64,000 nucleotides of DNA from Marinospirillum sp035271045. GTDB lineage: Bacteria > Pseudomonadota > Gammaproteobacteria > Pseudomonadales > Halomonadaceae. The number at the start of each line of letters is the position of its first letter. Position 1 is the stretch's first letter. A model generated the notes under the pieces. That model was given only the letters and a program-made list of their open reading frames with translations, did no database searches and had not been told where the DNA came from. Positions 15,727 to 25,140 of this stretch are shown one piece after another. A program made the translations under genes and the position numbers. The stretch spans positions 1 to 64,000 of the forward strand of contig NZ_DATESC010000008.1 of the NCBI RefSeq assembly GCF_035271045.1. The letters run 5' to 3'.

Positions 15727-16479
15727 TTAGCGCATATTCATGCCACCATTAACATGCAAAGTTTCACCCGTAATGTAAGCAGCCGGTTCGCTAGCTAAAA
15801 AGCCAACCACAGCGGCTATTTCTTCTGGCTGGCCTAAACGTGCTAAAGGTATTTGTTTCACTAATACTTCTTTTTGAGCTTCGGGTAATACATCGGTCAT
15901 GTCAGTGGCAATAAAACCCGGTGCCACAGCATTGACAGTGATATTGCGCGAACCCACTTCACGTGCAAGTGAACGTGTAAAACCTTCTACACCCGCCTTA
16001 GACGCAGCGTAGTTAGCCTGACCCATATTGCCCATAGTAGCAACAACAGAGCTGATGTTAATAATGCGCCCCCAACGGGCTTTAGTCATACCTTTTAAGC
16101 ACGCTTTGCTGGTGCGATAAACCGATTTAAGATTGGTGTCGATAACCTCATCCCACTCATTATCTTTCATGCGTAACATTAGATTATCTTTAGTAATGCC
16201 AGCATTATTAACCAGTATCACCGGCACACCATACGCTTGAGTAATCGCTTTAACAACGGCTTCAACAGACGCTGCATCCGTTACATTAAGCAGCATACCT
16301 TGACCCGCTACACCAGCTATTTTTAAGCCTTCAGTAATGTTAGCAGCACCCGTTTCGCTGGTCGCAGTACCAATTACAACCGCACCTAAACGACCCAACT
16401 CTAGGGCAACAGCACGACCAATGCCACGGCTAGCGCCAGTAACTAGGGCTACTTTTCCTGCCAGATTTGCTTGACTCAT
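15727..16479 (-). CDS. fabG: 3-oxoacyl-ACP reductase
   Basis: This 250-residue SDR reduces 3-ketoacyl-ACP with NADPH. It has TGASRGIGRAVA at the nucleotide site, NNAGITKDN, INISSVVATMGN and the catalytic Tyr/Lys in YAASKAGVEGF. The end INGG-type ETLHVNGGMNMR is typical of FabG. The ATG at 16479 is chosen because AGAGGA lies 6 bases before it; the GTG one codon earlier is too close. It is followed by acpP. Confidence 0.94.
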   Translation of the reverse strand: MSQANLAGKVALVTGASRGIGRAVALELGRLGAVVIGTATSETGAANITEGLKIAGVAGQGMLLNVTDAASVEAVVKAITQAYGVPVILVNNAGITKDNLMLRMKDNEWDEVIDTNLKSVYRTSKACLKGMTKARWGRIINISSVVATMGNMGQANYAASKAGVEGFTRSLAREVGSRNITVNAVAPGFIATDMTDVLPEAQKEVLVKQIPLARLGQPEEIAAVVGFLASEPAAYITGETLHVNGGMNMR

Positions 16480-16507
16480 CACTTGTCCTCTTTACCTTTA
16501 CGCAAGA

Positions 16508-17452
16508 TTATTTAGCACGCAATGCATCTAAAGCCACTTGAACAGATTCAGAATCATTCACGGCCAACGATTTAGCGGTTTTTACGATGCGTTTGTTTAA
16601 GCCGACTAATACTTTGCCTGGACCGCATTCAACGTAAGAATCTACACCTTGCTGCGTCATAAACTCAATACTTTCAATCCAGCGTACGGGGCGATAAAGC
16701 TGTGCAAGCAAGTTATCACGAATCGCGGTGACTTCAGTTTCGGGTGCTGCATGGACGTTTTGCACCACAGGCACACGCGGCTTATTCAGCTGGATTAGGT
16801 TTAATTCATCAGCAAGCTTTTCTGCGGCTGGGCGCATTAATTCACAGTGTGAAGGCACACTAACCGGCAGTGGCATCGCTTTACGCGCACCCGCTTCTTG
16901 GCAGGCTAAAATAGCGCGTTCAACCGCTGCAACGTTACCGGCAATCACAATTTGACCAGGGGCATTGTAGTTAACCGCAGCAACAATTTCGCCTTGTGCA
17001 GCGGCGGCACAAGCGGCTTCAATTTTATCAGCCTCTAAGCCCAAAATAGCTGCCATTGCGCCTTGACCTGGTGGCACGGCTTGCTGCATAAATTCGCCAC
17101 GGGTACGCACTAAGCGCAAACCATCAGCAAAATCTAGCGCACCGCTGCACACTAAAGCTGAGTATTCACCCAAGCTGTGACCTGCAAGCCAAGCAGGACG
17201 CGCACCTTCTAATTCTTTCCAAACACGCCACACAGCAACGCTAGCAGCAAGTATGGCGGGTTGGGTAATGTCGGTACGGTTTAAGTCTTCAACCGGCCCT
17301 TCTTGTACTAAATGCCAAAGGTCGTATCCCAGCGCGGTTGATGCTTCTTCAAAAGTAGCGCGGACAACAGCGTAGCGCTCGGCTAACTCAGAAAGCATCC
17401 CTAATTGCTGCGATCCCTGACCGGGAAATATAAAGGCGAGGTTAGAAGCCAT
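16508..17452 (-). CDS. fabD: malonyl-CoA:ACP transacylase
   Basis: This 314-residue enzyme loads malonate onto ACP. The start AFIFPGQGSQQLGML and the nucleophile in GHSLGEYSAL are diagnostic, with the catalytic His in SVPSHCELM. The end VECGPGKVLVGLNKRIV is typical. It starts the fabD-fabG-acpP-fabF-pabC-mltG-tmk-holB-pilZ run. The usual upstream rpmF-plsX-fabH are absent; rsuA lies upstream instead. Confidence 0.95.
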   Translation of the reverse strand: MASNLAFIFPGQGSQQLGMLSELAERYAVVRATFEEASTALGYDLWHLVQEGPVEDLNRTDITQPAILAASVAVWRVWKELEGARPAWLAGHSLGEYSALVCSGALDFADGLRLVRTRGEFMQQAVPPGQGAMAAILGLEADKIEAACAAAAQGEIVAAVNYNAPGQIVIAGNVAAVERAILACQEAGARKAMPLPVSVPSHCELMRPAAEKLADELNLIQLNKPRVPVVQNVHAAPETEVTAIRDNLLAQLYRPVRWIESIEFMTQQGVDSYVECGPGKVLVGLNKRIVKTAKSLAVNDSESVQVALDALRAK

Positions 17453-17555
17453 AAGTCATCTAGTCCTGTATTTAGCGGGTTATTATCGGCGCGCATTCTA
17501 GCATAGCTTTGCAAGAAGGCTAGACTTTAGCGCATCAAGGGTCGTTTTATACAAT

Positions 17556-18275
17556 TTATTGAGCTGCCACTAAAGCCATTTCTGCTTCAGTCAATTCACG
17601 CCATTGCCCCGGCGCTAAAGCGTCTTCGTCCAACCATAAACGGCCAATCGCTTCACGGTGCAAGGCTTCAACGTGATTACCTAGGGCAGCAAACATACGC
17701 CTAACTTGATGGTAACGCCCTTCATTTAAAGTCAAATGGGCTGATAATGGGCCAAGACGCTCTAGTTTAGCAGGTAACGTTGGCAGCGCGTCACCATCCA
17801 ACTGCAAACCTTCAATGACGCGTTCTTCTGCATCAGCAATCAAAGCCGATGCTAAAGTTGCACGGTATACTTTTGCTTTGCGGTATTTGGGTGAAGTAAT
17901 GCGGTGCAGCCACTGACCATCATCGGTTAGCAACAGTAAACCCGAAGTATTCACATCTAAACGGCCTACAGACTGAACCTGATCCTTATTCACCAAGTCA
18001 CCTAATAAATCGGTGACTAAAGGGTGATGGCTACTTTTGCTGCTGCACTCATAACCTAGCGGTTTATTAAGCATTAAATAGCGCAAACCCACTAACGTTA
18101 AAGGTTCATCTAACCAACACACCTTGTCACTGGCTTGTATTTGTAGCGCAGAATTTTTAACTATTTCACCATTAACAGTCACTTCACTACGATGCAGCGC
18201 CTTTTTAGCCAGACTCCGTGTAAGATCCGTGGTTGCAGTTAAAAATTTGTCCAGCCGTTGAGTTTTTACCGACAT
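17556..18275 (-). CDS. rsuA: 16S rRNA pseudouridine-516 synthase RsuA
   Basis: This 239-residue enzyme has an N-terminal S4 RNA-binding domain (QRLDKFLTATTDLTRSLAKK) and the RsuA catalytic core: MLNKPLGYECSSKSS, GRLDVNTSGLLLLTDDG with the catalytic Asp, and NEGRYHQVRRMFAALGNHV. The combination of YECSSKS-type and HQVRRMFA motifs is closer to RsuA than RluB or RluE. The ATG at 18275 is preferred; it gives the family length and GAGAAG lies upstream. It is divergent from hisC. Confidence 0.85.
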   Translation of the reverse strand: MSVKTQRLDKFLTATTDLTRSLAKKALHRSEVTVNGEIVKNSALQIQASDKVCWLDEPLTLVGLRYLMLNKPLGYECSSKSSHHPLVTDLLGDLVNKDQVQSVGRLDVNTSGLLLLTDDGQWLHRITSPKYRKAKVYRATLASALIADAEERVIEGLQLDGDALPTLPAKLERLGPLSAHLTLNEGRYHQVRRMFAALGNHVEALHREAIGRLWLDEDALAPGQWRELTEAEMALVAAQ

Positions 18276-18330
18276 AGGGTTTAATCTTCTCTCTTTGTTA
18301 ATTTGACTCACCTACTTTAAAAGGTTTGCT

Positions 18331-19389
18331 ATGAGCCGCTTTTGGAGCCCCCTTGTTCACCAGTTAACGCCTTACGTGCCTGGTGAACAACCGAAAATCC
18401 CTAACTTAATTAAGCTAAATACTAATGAAAATCCTTATGGCCCTTCGCCTAAAGTATTTGAGGCAATCCGCCAAGCCGCTGATGATACCCTAAGACTCTA
18501 TCCAGATCCGCAAGCACACGATTTAAAACAAGCATTAGCTAATTATATTAATTTACCCACCGACCATATTTTTGTAGGTAACGGGTCTGATGAAGTGCTG
18601 GCGATTGCTTTTCAAGCATTACTGAAACAACAAAAACCGCTACTTTTTCCAGACATTAGCTACAGTTTTTACCCTGTTTATTGTCAAATGTACCAAGTTG
18701 AATTTGAAAAAATTCCATTAGACGAACAATTCAATATTCGTTTAAGCGATTATCAACGCCCTAACGGTGGTATTATTTTTCCTAACCCTAATGCACCGAC
18801 TGGCATTGCTTTACCGCTGAGTGAAATTCGTCAACTATTAGACAACAACCCAGATTCAGTGGTGTTAGTTGACGAAGCCTATGTCGACTTTGGTACAGAA
18901 TCAGCCGTTACTTTGGTTAAAGATTATCCTAACGTGTTAGTTACTCAAACATTCTCTAAATCTTGGGCGTTGGCAGGTTTAAGGGTGGGGTTTGCCGTGG
19001 GGCAGCCTGCATTAATCGAAGCCTTAACGCGTGTCAAAGATAGCTTTAACTCTTACCCCTTAGATCGCTTAGCCTTGGCCGGCGCTATCGCTGCGGTAAA
19101 GGATCAAGACTATTTTAAAGCAACCTGCAACAAGATCATTGCTTCACGCGAAAACTTAACGCAACAACTAACCGAGTTGGGTTTTGACGTTTTGCCGTCT
19201 AGTGCCAACTTTATTTTTGCACGTCATTCAAAATACGAAGGTGCTTGGCTAGCGCAGCAGTTGCGTGAAAAAGCGTTGTTGGTGCGGCATTTTAGCCAAC
19301 CACGCATTACTGAGTTTTTACGCATTACGTTGGGTACTGAAACGCAAAATAAACTATTAATTCAAACACTTAAATCCATAATTAACTAA
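18331..19389 (+). CDS. hisC: histidinol-phosphate aminotransferase
   Basis: This 352-residue fold-type I PLP enzyme makes histidinol phosphate. It begins with KLNTNENPYGPSPKV and has VGNGSDEVL. PNAPTGIALP and VDEAYVDFG follow, and the PLP lysine is in TFSKSWALAGLRVGF. C-terminal FLRITLGT binds the substrate phosphate. The rest of the his operon is not adjacent; stand-alone hisC copies occur in several gammaproteobacteria and may also act on aromatic amino acids. Confidence 0.88.
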   Translation: MSRFWSPLVHQLTPYVPGEQPKIPNLIKLNTNENPYGPSPKVFEAIRQAADDTLRLYPDPQAHDLKQALANYINLPTDHIFVGNGSDEVLAIAFQALLKQQKPLLFPDISYSFYPVYCQMYQVEFEKIPLDEQFNIRLSDYQRPNGGIIFPNPNAPTGIALPLSEIRQLLDNNPDSVVLVDEAYVDFGTESAVTLVKDYPNVLVTQTFSKSWALAGLRVGFAVGQPALIEALTRVKDSFNSYPLDRLALAGAIAAVKDQDYFKATCNKIIASRENLTQQLTELGFDVLPSSANFIFARHSKYEGAWLAQQLREKALLVRHFSQPRITEFLRITLGTETQNKLLIQTLKSIIN

Positions 19390-19405
19390 AATCATTGCTT
19401 TTCAT

Positions 19406-19437
19406 CCCAAGTAATTAACCGTTACTTGGGGTTTTAT
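19406..19437 (+). terminator. Rho-independent terminator after hisC
   Basis: CCCAAGTAA (19406-19414) pairs exactly with TTACTTGGG (19422-19430) over a 7-base loop and is followed by GTTTTATT. It lies 17 bases after the hisC stop. Confidence 0.8.
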
Positions 19438-19619
19438 TGGTCAGCCCCATACCGAATTGGCATAATGCATACTCTGGACGCATAAACATAAAATACGTTA
19501 TATTGCTCCGCCTTAAAGCAGCAATCGTTAAAAAAAACAACTTGAAACAAACGACTCTCCTAAGTCTGCTAAGCATTCAAGCACTCTCTCACTCAAATTC
19601 TTACTATCAAGGAATTATC

Positions 19620-20972
19620 ATGCCTCACGTACAAGAGACCTTAAACCGTCTGCAAAAAAGCAGCCCTAGCCAAACTGAATTTTATCAAGCTGCTGAAGAA
19701 GTTTTGGAATCGATACGACCACTTTTAGAGTCTGATAAACGCTATTTAGACGCTAATATTATTGAGCGTATTATTGAGCCTGAGCGCCAAATTATGTTTC
19801 GTGTAACCTGGCTAGATGACCAAGGTAAAGTACAGGTTAACAAAGGCTTTCGCATTCAATTCAATTCCGCGCTTGGCCCTTATAAAGGTGGCTTACGTTT
19901 TCACCCTAGCGTTAACGCCAGTATTATTAAGTTCCTAGGTTTTGAGCAAATTTTTAAAAATGCTTTAACAGGATTATCAATTGGTGGTGGTAAAGGTGGT
20001 TCAGACTTCAACCCTAAAGGCCGCTCTAACGCTGAAATCATGCGTTTTTGCCAAGCATTCATGTCTGAACTTTACCGTCACATTGGCGCAACAACCGACG
20101 TACCAGCCGGTGATATTGGTGTCGGTGGGCGTGAAATTGGTTATATGTACGGCCAATACAAACGTTTAACAGGCAGCTATGAAGGTGTACTTACGGGCAA
20201 AGGTCTAAACTGGGGCGGCTCATTAGTACGCACCGAAGCAACGGGGTATGGCGCGGTGTATTTTGCAGAAAATATGCTTAACAGTGTTGAAAATAGCCTA
20301 AGCGGTAAAACTTGCTTAGTGTCTGGTGCAGGTAACGTAGCGATTTACACCATTGAAAAACTTTATCAAGTAGGCGCATTGCCGGTAAGTTGTTCAGATT
20401 CACAAGGCACTATTTACCATTCAGCAGGCATTGATTTACCACTACTAAAAGACTTAAAAGAAGTGCGTGGCGTATCTTTAGCTGACTACTTAAATACCCA
20501 CCCTAAAGCGCAATACATTCCTGTTGCTGATTATCCAAAAGATGGCCATGCCGTTTGGCGCTTTAAAGCCGAAGCAGCCTTCCCTTCAGCAACTCAAAAT
20601 GAGCTAACTGAAGCCGATGCCAAAGCTTTATTAGCGAATGGCGTGGTTTGTGTTAGCGAAGGTGCGAATATGCCTTCAACAACTAAAGCGGTTGATTTAT
20701 TTATTGACGCTAAAATTGCTTATGGTCCAGGCAAAGCAGCCAACGCGGGTGGTGTTGCAACCAGTCAACTAGAAATGGCACAAAATGCAAGTATGACTTA
20801 TTGGGACTTTGAAGAAGTTGATCGCCGCTTACAAGGCATTATGCAAGGTATTTTTGAACGCAGCTCAGCAGCAGCCAAAGAGTTTAATGAGCCAACCAAC
20901 CTAGTTTTAGGCTCTAACATTGCAGGCTTTCGTAAAGTAGCTGATGCTATGATTCAACAAGGCGCTGTTTAA
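19620..20972 (+). CDS. gdhA: NADP-specific glutamate dehydrogenase
   Basis: This 450-residue enzyme aminates 2-oxoglutarate with ammonia. It has KGGLRFHPSVN, the catalytic-lysine region GGGKGGSDFNPKG, and PAGDIGVGGREIGYMYGQ. The Rossmann site is VSGAGNVAIY. The sequence and length match the hexameric small GDH. An in-frame start at 19437 is rejected: the ATG at 19620 has AAGGA 6 bases upstream and matches the usual N-terminus (HVQETLNRL). A terminator follows. Confidence 0.95.
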   Translation: MPHVQETLNRLQKSSPSQTEFYQAAEEVLESIRPLLESDKRYLDANIIERIIEPERQIMFRVTWLDDQGKVQVNKGFRIQFNSALGPYKGGLRFHPSVNASIIKFLGFEQIFKNALTGLSIGGGKGGSDFNPKGRSNAEIMRFCQAFMSELYRHIGATTDVPAGDIGVGGREIGYMYGQYKRLTGSYEGVLTGKGLNWGGSLVRTEATGYGAVYFAENMLNSVENSLSGKTCLVSGAGNVAIYTIEKLYQVGALPVSCSDSQGTIYHSAGIDLPLLKDLKEVRGVSLADYLNTHPKAQYIPVADYPKDGHAVWRFKAEAAFPSATQNELTEADAKALLANGVVCVSEGANMPSTTKAVDLFIDAKIAYGPGKAANAGGVATSQLEMAQNASMTYWDFEEVDRRLQGIMQGIFERSSAAAKEFNEPTNLVLGSNIAGFRKVADAMIQQGAV

Positions 20973-21000
20973 AACCTGAGTTAAGCCTTTAGCTTTGATA

Positions 21001-21041
21001 AAAATCTCCAATCAATAACCATTGGGTGGAGATTTTTTTAT
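21001..21041. terminator. bidirectional terminator between gdhA and mqo
   Basis: AAAATCTCCA (21001-21010) pairs with TGGAGATTTT (21027-21036), with T-runs following on both strands. It lies between the ends of the convergent gdhA and mqo genes and can serve both. Confidence 0.85.
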
Positions 21042-21048
21042 TACCTTA

Positions 21049-22566
21049 TTAGCTTTTTGCAGTAGGGTGTTCTGCAATGCACATATCACTACCTAGCAGT
21101 AAGACGCGTAAAGTACGCTCCCTAACAGTTTTTAGTAGCTCAGCATTATCAACCAAAGACTGTTTATACGAAGGAATCATACGCAACATACGTGCTTTAC
21201 CTTCACCTTCGATTAACTGTGGAAAACTACGCTCCACCACTTCTAACATGGCTTGCACTGCAGTTGAAGCACCTGGCGATGCACCTAAAAGCGCTGCAAA
21301 GCTTTTATCGGCTGAGACAATAACCTCGGTACCAAACTCTAGTTTGCCTTTGCCTTGTGCATCTTTTTTGATGATCTGCACACGCTGACCCGCAATTGAT
21401 AAATCCCAATCTTCATCTTTTGCATCAGGGAAGTATTTGCGTAATGAATCAACCCTTGCGGAATGCGACTGCCTAGACTCACCAATTAAGTAGCGGGTTA
21501 AATCCATATTTTTCATGCCCACCGCCATTAACGGAATAATGTTATTGGGGCGAATGGAAAAAGGTAGATCGGTAATAGAACCCGTTTTTAAAAACTTAGT
21601 TGTAAAACCTGCATAAGGGCCGAATAGTAAAGTTTTCTTGCCGTCAATAATACGCGTATCTAAGTGCGGAACCGACATAGGTGGCGCACCAATCGGTGCT
21701 TTACCATACACTTTAGCGTAATGCTGATCGACAATGCTTGGCTTGTTACAAATTAACCACTGACCACTGACAGGGAAGCCAGCATAACCATGACCTTCAG
21801 GAATACCTGACTTTTGTAGCAGCGTTAACGCAGCGCCCCCTGCACCCACAAATACAAAGCGAGCGTTAATCGTAGAAGCATCGCCAGTTTTAGTGTTTTT
21901 AACGCTAACTTGCCACGTTTTATCCTGCTGCTGAGAAAGGCCTTTTACCTTGGTATTAAGCAAAAGTTCAAAGCCTTCTTGTTGTTGCAGGTTTTTAACC
22001 AAAGAACGCGTCAGCTCGCCAAAATTAACGTCTGAACCATAGGCAACTCGTGTTGCAGCAATTTTCTCGTCAGCGGCACGACCCTGCATAATTAACGGCA
22101 TCCACTGCTTGATAACTTCTGGATCTTCGCTGTATTCAATAGCAGTAAACAAATGGTGCTGTTTTAACGTTTCGTAACGCTTACGCAAAAAGTTCACATT
22201 TTCTTCACCCCAAACAAAACTGGAGTGCGGTGCAGTATTAATAAAGCGACAAGGATTAGGTAAAGCGCCTTCTTCAACCAAAAATGACCACAACTGTAAG
22301 CTAAGCTCAAAGGCCGAGTTAATACTAAATGCTTTGGTGGTGTCGATATTACCGTCTGCTTTTAACGGCGTGTAGTTAAGTTCACAATAGGCAGCATGAC
22401 CTGTTCCGGCATTGTTTAGGGCATCGGTACTTTCTTGAGCAACCTGATCGAGGCGCTCAACCATCGCAATGGTGAGTGATGGATCTAATTGCTTCAAGAG
22501 AGTTCCGAGGGTTGAGCTCATGGCTCCGGCGCCGACTAGCAGCACATCCACTTTCTTAGCTGTCAT
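21049..22566 (-). CDS. mqo: malate:quinone oxidoreductase
   Basis: This 505-residue membrane-associated FAD enzyme oxidises malate to oxaloacetate and passes electrons to quinone. It has LLVGAGAMSSTLGTLL at the FAD site, the LNNAGTGHAAYCELNYTP motif, GEENVNFLRKRYETLK and the C-terminal GASPGASTAVQAMLE. Length and motifs match class 1 Mqo. It starts close to a non-coding stretch that holds a decayed permease gene. Confidence 0.95.
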   Translation of the reverse strand: MTAKKVDVLLVGAGAMSSTLGTLLKQLDPSLTIAMVERLDQVAQESTDALNNAGTGHAAYCELNYTPLKADGNIDTTKAFSINSAFELSLQLWSFLVEEGALPNPCRFINTAPHSSFVWGEENVNFLRKRYETLKQHHLFTAIEYSEDPEVIKQWMPLIMQGRAADEKIAATRVAYGSDVNFGELTRSLVKNLQQQEGFELLLNTKVKGLSQQQDKTWQVSVKNTKTGDASTINARFVFVGAGGAALTLLQKSGIPEGHGYAGFPVSGQWLICNKPSIVDQHYAKVYGKAPIGAPPMSVPHLDTRIIDGKKTLLFGPYAGFTTKFLKTGSITDLPFSIRPNNIIPLMAVGMKNMDLTRYLIGESRQSHSARVDSLRKYFPDAKDEDWDLSIAGQRVQIIKKDAQGKGKLEFGTEVIVSADKSFAALLGASPGASTAVQAMLEVVERSFPQLIEGEGKARMLRMIPSYKQSLVDNAELLKTVRERTLRVLLLGSDMCIAEHPTAKS

Positions 22567-22851
22567 TTTTACAATTTATCCCATCAAGTTTATCCTTGCG
22601 CGATTATAGGCTTCACCCTGCGACAATCAATCCATCTATAGTGGAATAAGCCATAAACAAGCTTTATAATGCAAAACAACCCAACATTAGACAGGCAGCA
22701 TATAAATAGATGTGGCCCACAATAAAAATAGAAATAATCTAGCGGTTAATCCATTGTTTATTGGCCGCCGGTTTAAGGCAACAAAAGCTTGATCGCTGAA
22801 TGGCTACGTGGGTGATGCAGCAAGCGGGTGGTGAATTAGGCCATGCAGCAC

Positions 22852-23119
22852 GTTGGTTTAAGCTTTGAACAGTGGTTAATGAGAGGCATTCCTTTAATGA
22901 TGGTTATGTTGCCGCTGATGGATTTTTGGTGCGCCATTAGGTAAAGCTTTAAGTATAAGCAAAAGTTATGATACTGCTGTCGCATTGTTGGCGTTATTGT
23001 TATTGCACACCTTTAACTTGGCAAGTTGGCGCGATATGATTGTTTACGGTGGTTGGGTCACTTTAATGGCTTGGCCTGTGATTATTCTTGCTGCTGCATT
23101 GGCGCTAATCAATATCTAA
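22852..23119 (+). pseudogene. remnant of an SLC13 (DASS)-type permease
   Basis: Two open pieces remain. One (22852-22926) reads VGLSFEQWLMRGIPLMMVM and the other (22964-23119, to TAA) reads SYDTAVALLALLLLHTFN... and ends WPVIILAAALALINI. Both are hydrophobic and fit the S-F-x-x-W-x-x-x-G-I-P-L and final membrane segments of SLC13/DASS sodium-anion symporters. They are in different frames with a stop between them, and the N-terminal half is missing, so the gene is dead. The surrounding 22567-22851 shows only short pieces (MATWVMQQAGGELG) in broken frames and no other gene. Family assignment is tentative. Confidence 0.55.
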
Positions 23120-23174
23120 GCCTAGAATGATTTTTTTATTAAATTTGATGATAAATAAGGTAGTTAAGTAATCC

Positions 23175-24029
23175 ATGGAACGTACCTATACCCTGACCAT
23201 TTCCTGCCCAGATAAAGTGGGCATTGTTGCCAAGGTGAGTAACTTTTTAGCTATGTATGGCGGTTGGATCACTGAAGCTAATCACCACTCAGATTTAGAT
23301 GTTAATCGCTTTTTTATGCGCCACGAAATACGCGCTGCCACCTTACCTTTTGGTTTAGATGAATTTCGTACTGCTTTTAGCCCTATTGCCCGTGAATACG
23401 ACATGGATTGGGATATTAGCGACTCTGAGATTAAAAAACGTGTGGTGCTAATGTGTTCTAAAGACTCCCATTGCATGGTGGATTTACTGCATCGCTGGCA
23501 AAGTGGTGAATTAGCTTGCGATATTCCTTTGGTTATTTCTAACCATAATGATTTACGCGACTTGGTTGAATGGCATGGTATTCCTTTTGTGTATGTGCCG
23601 GTTAACAAAGAAAAAAAAGCAGAAGCCTATGCTGAAGTTGAACGCTTAATTGATGAAGCAAAAGCCGATTGCGTGGTGTTGGCTCGCTATATGCAAATTA
23701 TTCCACCGGCTTTATGCCAGAAGTACCAGCATCAAATTATCAATATTCACCATAGCTTTTTACCTTCCTTTGCTGGTGCTAAACCTTATCACCAAGCCTA
23801 TGAACGGGGTGTGAAGTTAATTGGTGCTACCTGCCATTATGTCACCGAAGAGCTAGATGCAGGGCCAATTATTGACCAAGATACGGTTAGGGTGAACCAT
23901 CGCCAAACAGCACAAGATATGGTGCGCTTAGGGCGTGATGTTGAAAAAAGCGTACTGGCGCGTGGTTTAGCTTGGCATTTGCAAGACAGAGTATTGGTCT
24001 ACGGTAATAAAACGGTAGTTTTTAACTAA
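23175..24029 (+). CDS. purU: formyltetrahydrofolate deformylase
   Basis: This 284-residue enzyme hydrolyses 10-formyl-THF to formate and THF. An N-terminal ACT domain (about 5-85; TLTISCPDKVGIVAKVSNFL) precedes a formyltransferase fold with INIHHSFLPSFAGAKPYHQA, IGATCHYVTEELDAGPII and IDQDTVRVNH. The Asn-His-Asp active-site set is present. It is preceded by the decayed permease. A 14-base tandem repeat covers its stop codon. Confidence 0.93.
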   Translation: MERTYTLTISCPDKVGIVAKVSNFLAMYGGWITEANHHSDLDVNRFFMRHEIRAATLPFGLDEFRTAFSPIAREYDMDWDISDSEIKKRVVLMCSKDSHCMVDLLHRWQSGELACDIPLVISNHNDLRDLVEWHGIPFVYVPVNKEKKAEAYAEVERLIDEAKADCVVLARYMQIIPPALCQKYQHQIINIHHSFLPSFAGAKPYHQAYERGVKLIGATCHYVTEELDAGPIIDQDTVRVNHRQTAQDMVRLGRDVEKSVLARGLAWHLQDRVLVYGNKTVVFN

Positions 24030-24057
24030 GTGGTTTTAACTAAGTGGTTTTAACTAA
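24020..24057 (+). repeat. 14-bp tandem repeat over the purU stop
   Basis: TTTTAACTAAGTGG occurs twice in full (24020-24033, 24034-24047) and then partly (TTTTAACTAA to 24057). The first copy contains the purU stop codon. It looks like slippage duplication; the second and third copies repeat the stop in the same register after 14 and 28 bases. Confidence 0.8.
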
Positions 24058-24071
24058 ATAAGGAAGGTGGA

Positions 24072-24428
24072 ATGTTAGAAGGTTTTGCAGTGCTTTTATT
24101 ATTTCAGCTAATAGGGGAATTAATCACTCGTCTATCTGGCATTCCTGTACCTGGCCCAGTTTTGGGTATGGCGCTGTTACTTTTTGCTGTTTTGCTACTA
24201 AAAAGAGTACCGGGCGGCGTGCGTATTGCCTCAGAAAGTTTGTTGCGCTACCTGCCGCTTTTGTTTGTACCGGCTGGGGTAGGGCTAATTAATCATGGTT
24301 TGTTGTTAAAGCAAGACATTTGGGTGATTAGCATTACTTTGGTGGTGAGTACTGCTTTAACTTTGCTAGTAACGGTATTGGTGTTACAGGGTTTAAAGAA
24401 ACTGTGGGGGATAGAAAATGATGCCTGA
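24072..24428 (+). CDS. CidA/LrgA-family membrane protein
   Basis: This 118-residue protein has four predicted membrane segments (about 3-20, 30-50, 63-83 and 88-112). It carries GIPVPGPVLGMALLLFAV, the conserved G-x-P-x-P-G-x-V-x-G-M core of holin-like CidA/LrgA proteins. It pairs with the LrgB-type gene, which overlaps by 11 bases. LrgAB proteins are implicated in murein hydrolase export control and in pyruvate, glycolate or other small carboxylate transport. Which applies here is not decidable. Confidence 0.85.
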   Translation: MLEGFAVLLLFQLIGELITRLSGIPVPGPVLGMALLLFAVLLLKRVPGGVRIASESLLRYLPLLFVPAGVGLINHGLLLKQDIWVISITLVVSTALTLLVTVLVLQGLKKLWGIENDA

Positions 24429-25140
24429 AGTAATTTTTGAGCTTTGGGTGTATATGGCGGCTAGCCCTTTGTTACACCTACTTTTAACTTTGTTGGCGTT
24501 TTTTTTGGCTCAGTGGGTTAATCGCCGTGCCGGTGGCTCACCCTTGCTGCATCCGGTACTGGTTGCCATAGCACTCTTAGTTGGTTTTTTATTAATTACT
24601 GATACACCTTACGCTACCTATTTTGAAGGGGCGCAGTTTATCCACTTTTTAATGGGGCCGGCGATTGTATCTTTGGCGGTACCTTTGTTTGATCACCGTG
24701 AAAGAATTAAGCGTGAATTTTTCCCATTAATTTTGGCTTGTGTGGCTGGCATTGTTACTGCGGTGGTTTCGACTGTAGTGCTGGTGCGGCTGTTGGGTGG
24801 GCGTGAAGACACTATGTTATCGCTGGTGCCAAAATCAGTAACAACACCTATCGCCATGGGTATTGCTGAACAAATTGGTGGTTTTCCAGCCTTAGCTGCT
24901 GGCATCGTATTAATTACTGGTGCTATAGGTTGCTTGTTGGGTCCGCCAATCTTTAAGCTATTAAAAATAAAAGACCATGCTGTGCAAGGCTTTGCGATGG
25001 GTTTGGCGGCGCATGGGTTTGGTACGGCGCAGTGCTTTAGTCTCAGCAACCTTGCTGGCGCTTTTGCCGGTTTAGCAATGGGCGTAACAGGGTTGCTGAG
25101 TGCCTTTTTAATACCCTTGATTATGCGATTCTTTGCCTAA
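24418..25140 (+). CDS. LrgB/CidB-family membrane protein
   Basis: This 240-residue polytopic protein has seven or so membrane segments. It contains HFLMGPAIVSLAVPLFDH, VPKSVTTPIAMGIAEQIGG and a C-terminal AHGFGTAQCFSL, the defining LrgB motifs. It starts at an ATG pair overlapping the end of the LrgA-like gene and shares its transcript. Its 3' end overlaps the convergent gph gene by 20 bases. Confidence 0.88.
   Translation: MMPEVIFELWVYMAASPLLHLLLTLLAFFLAQWVNRRAGGSPLLHPVLVAIALLVGFLLITDTPYATYFEGAQFIHFLMGPAIVSLAVPLFDHRERIKREFFPLILACVAGIVTAVVSTVVLVRLLGGREDTMLSLVPKSVTTPIAMGIAEQIGGFPALAAGIVLITGAIGCLLGPPIFKLLKIKDHAVQGFAMGLAAHGFGTAQCFSLSNLAGAFAGLAMGVTGLLSAFLIPLIMRFFA

Noticed and set aside
19437..19619. 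Upstream extension of the gdhA frame
   Set aside because: It includes the region right after the hisC terminator and has no family similarity; the ATG at 19620 has a proper ribosome site.
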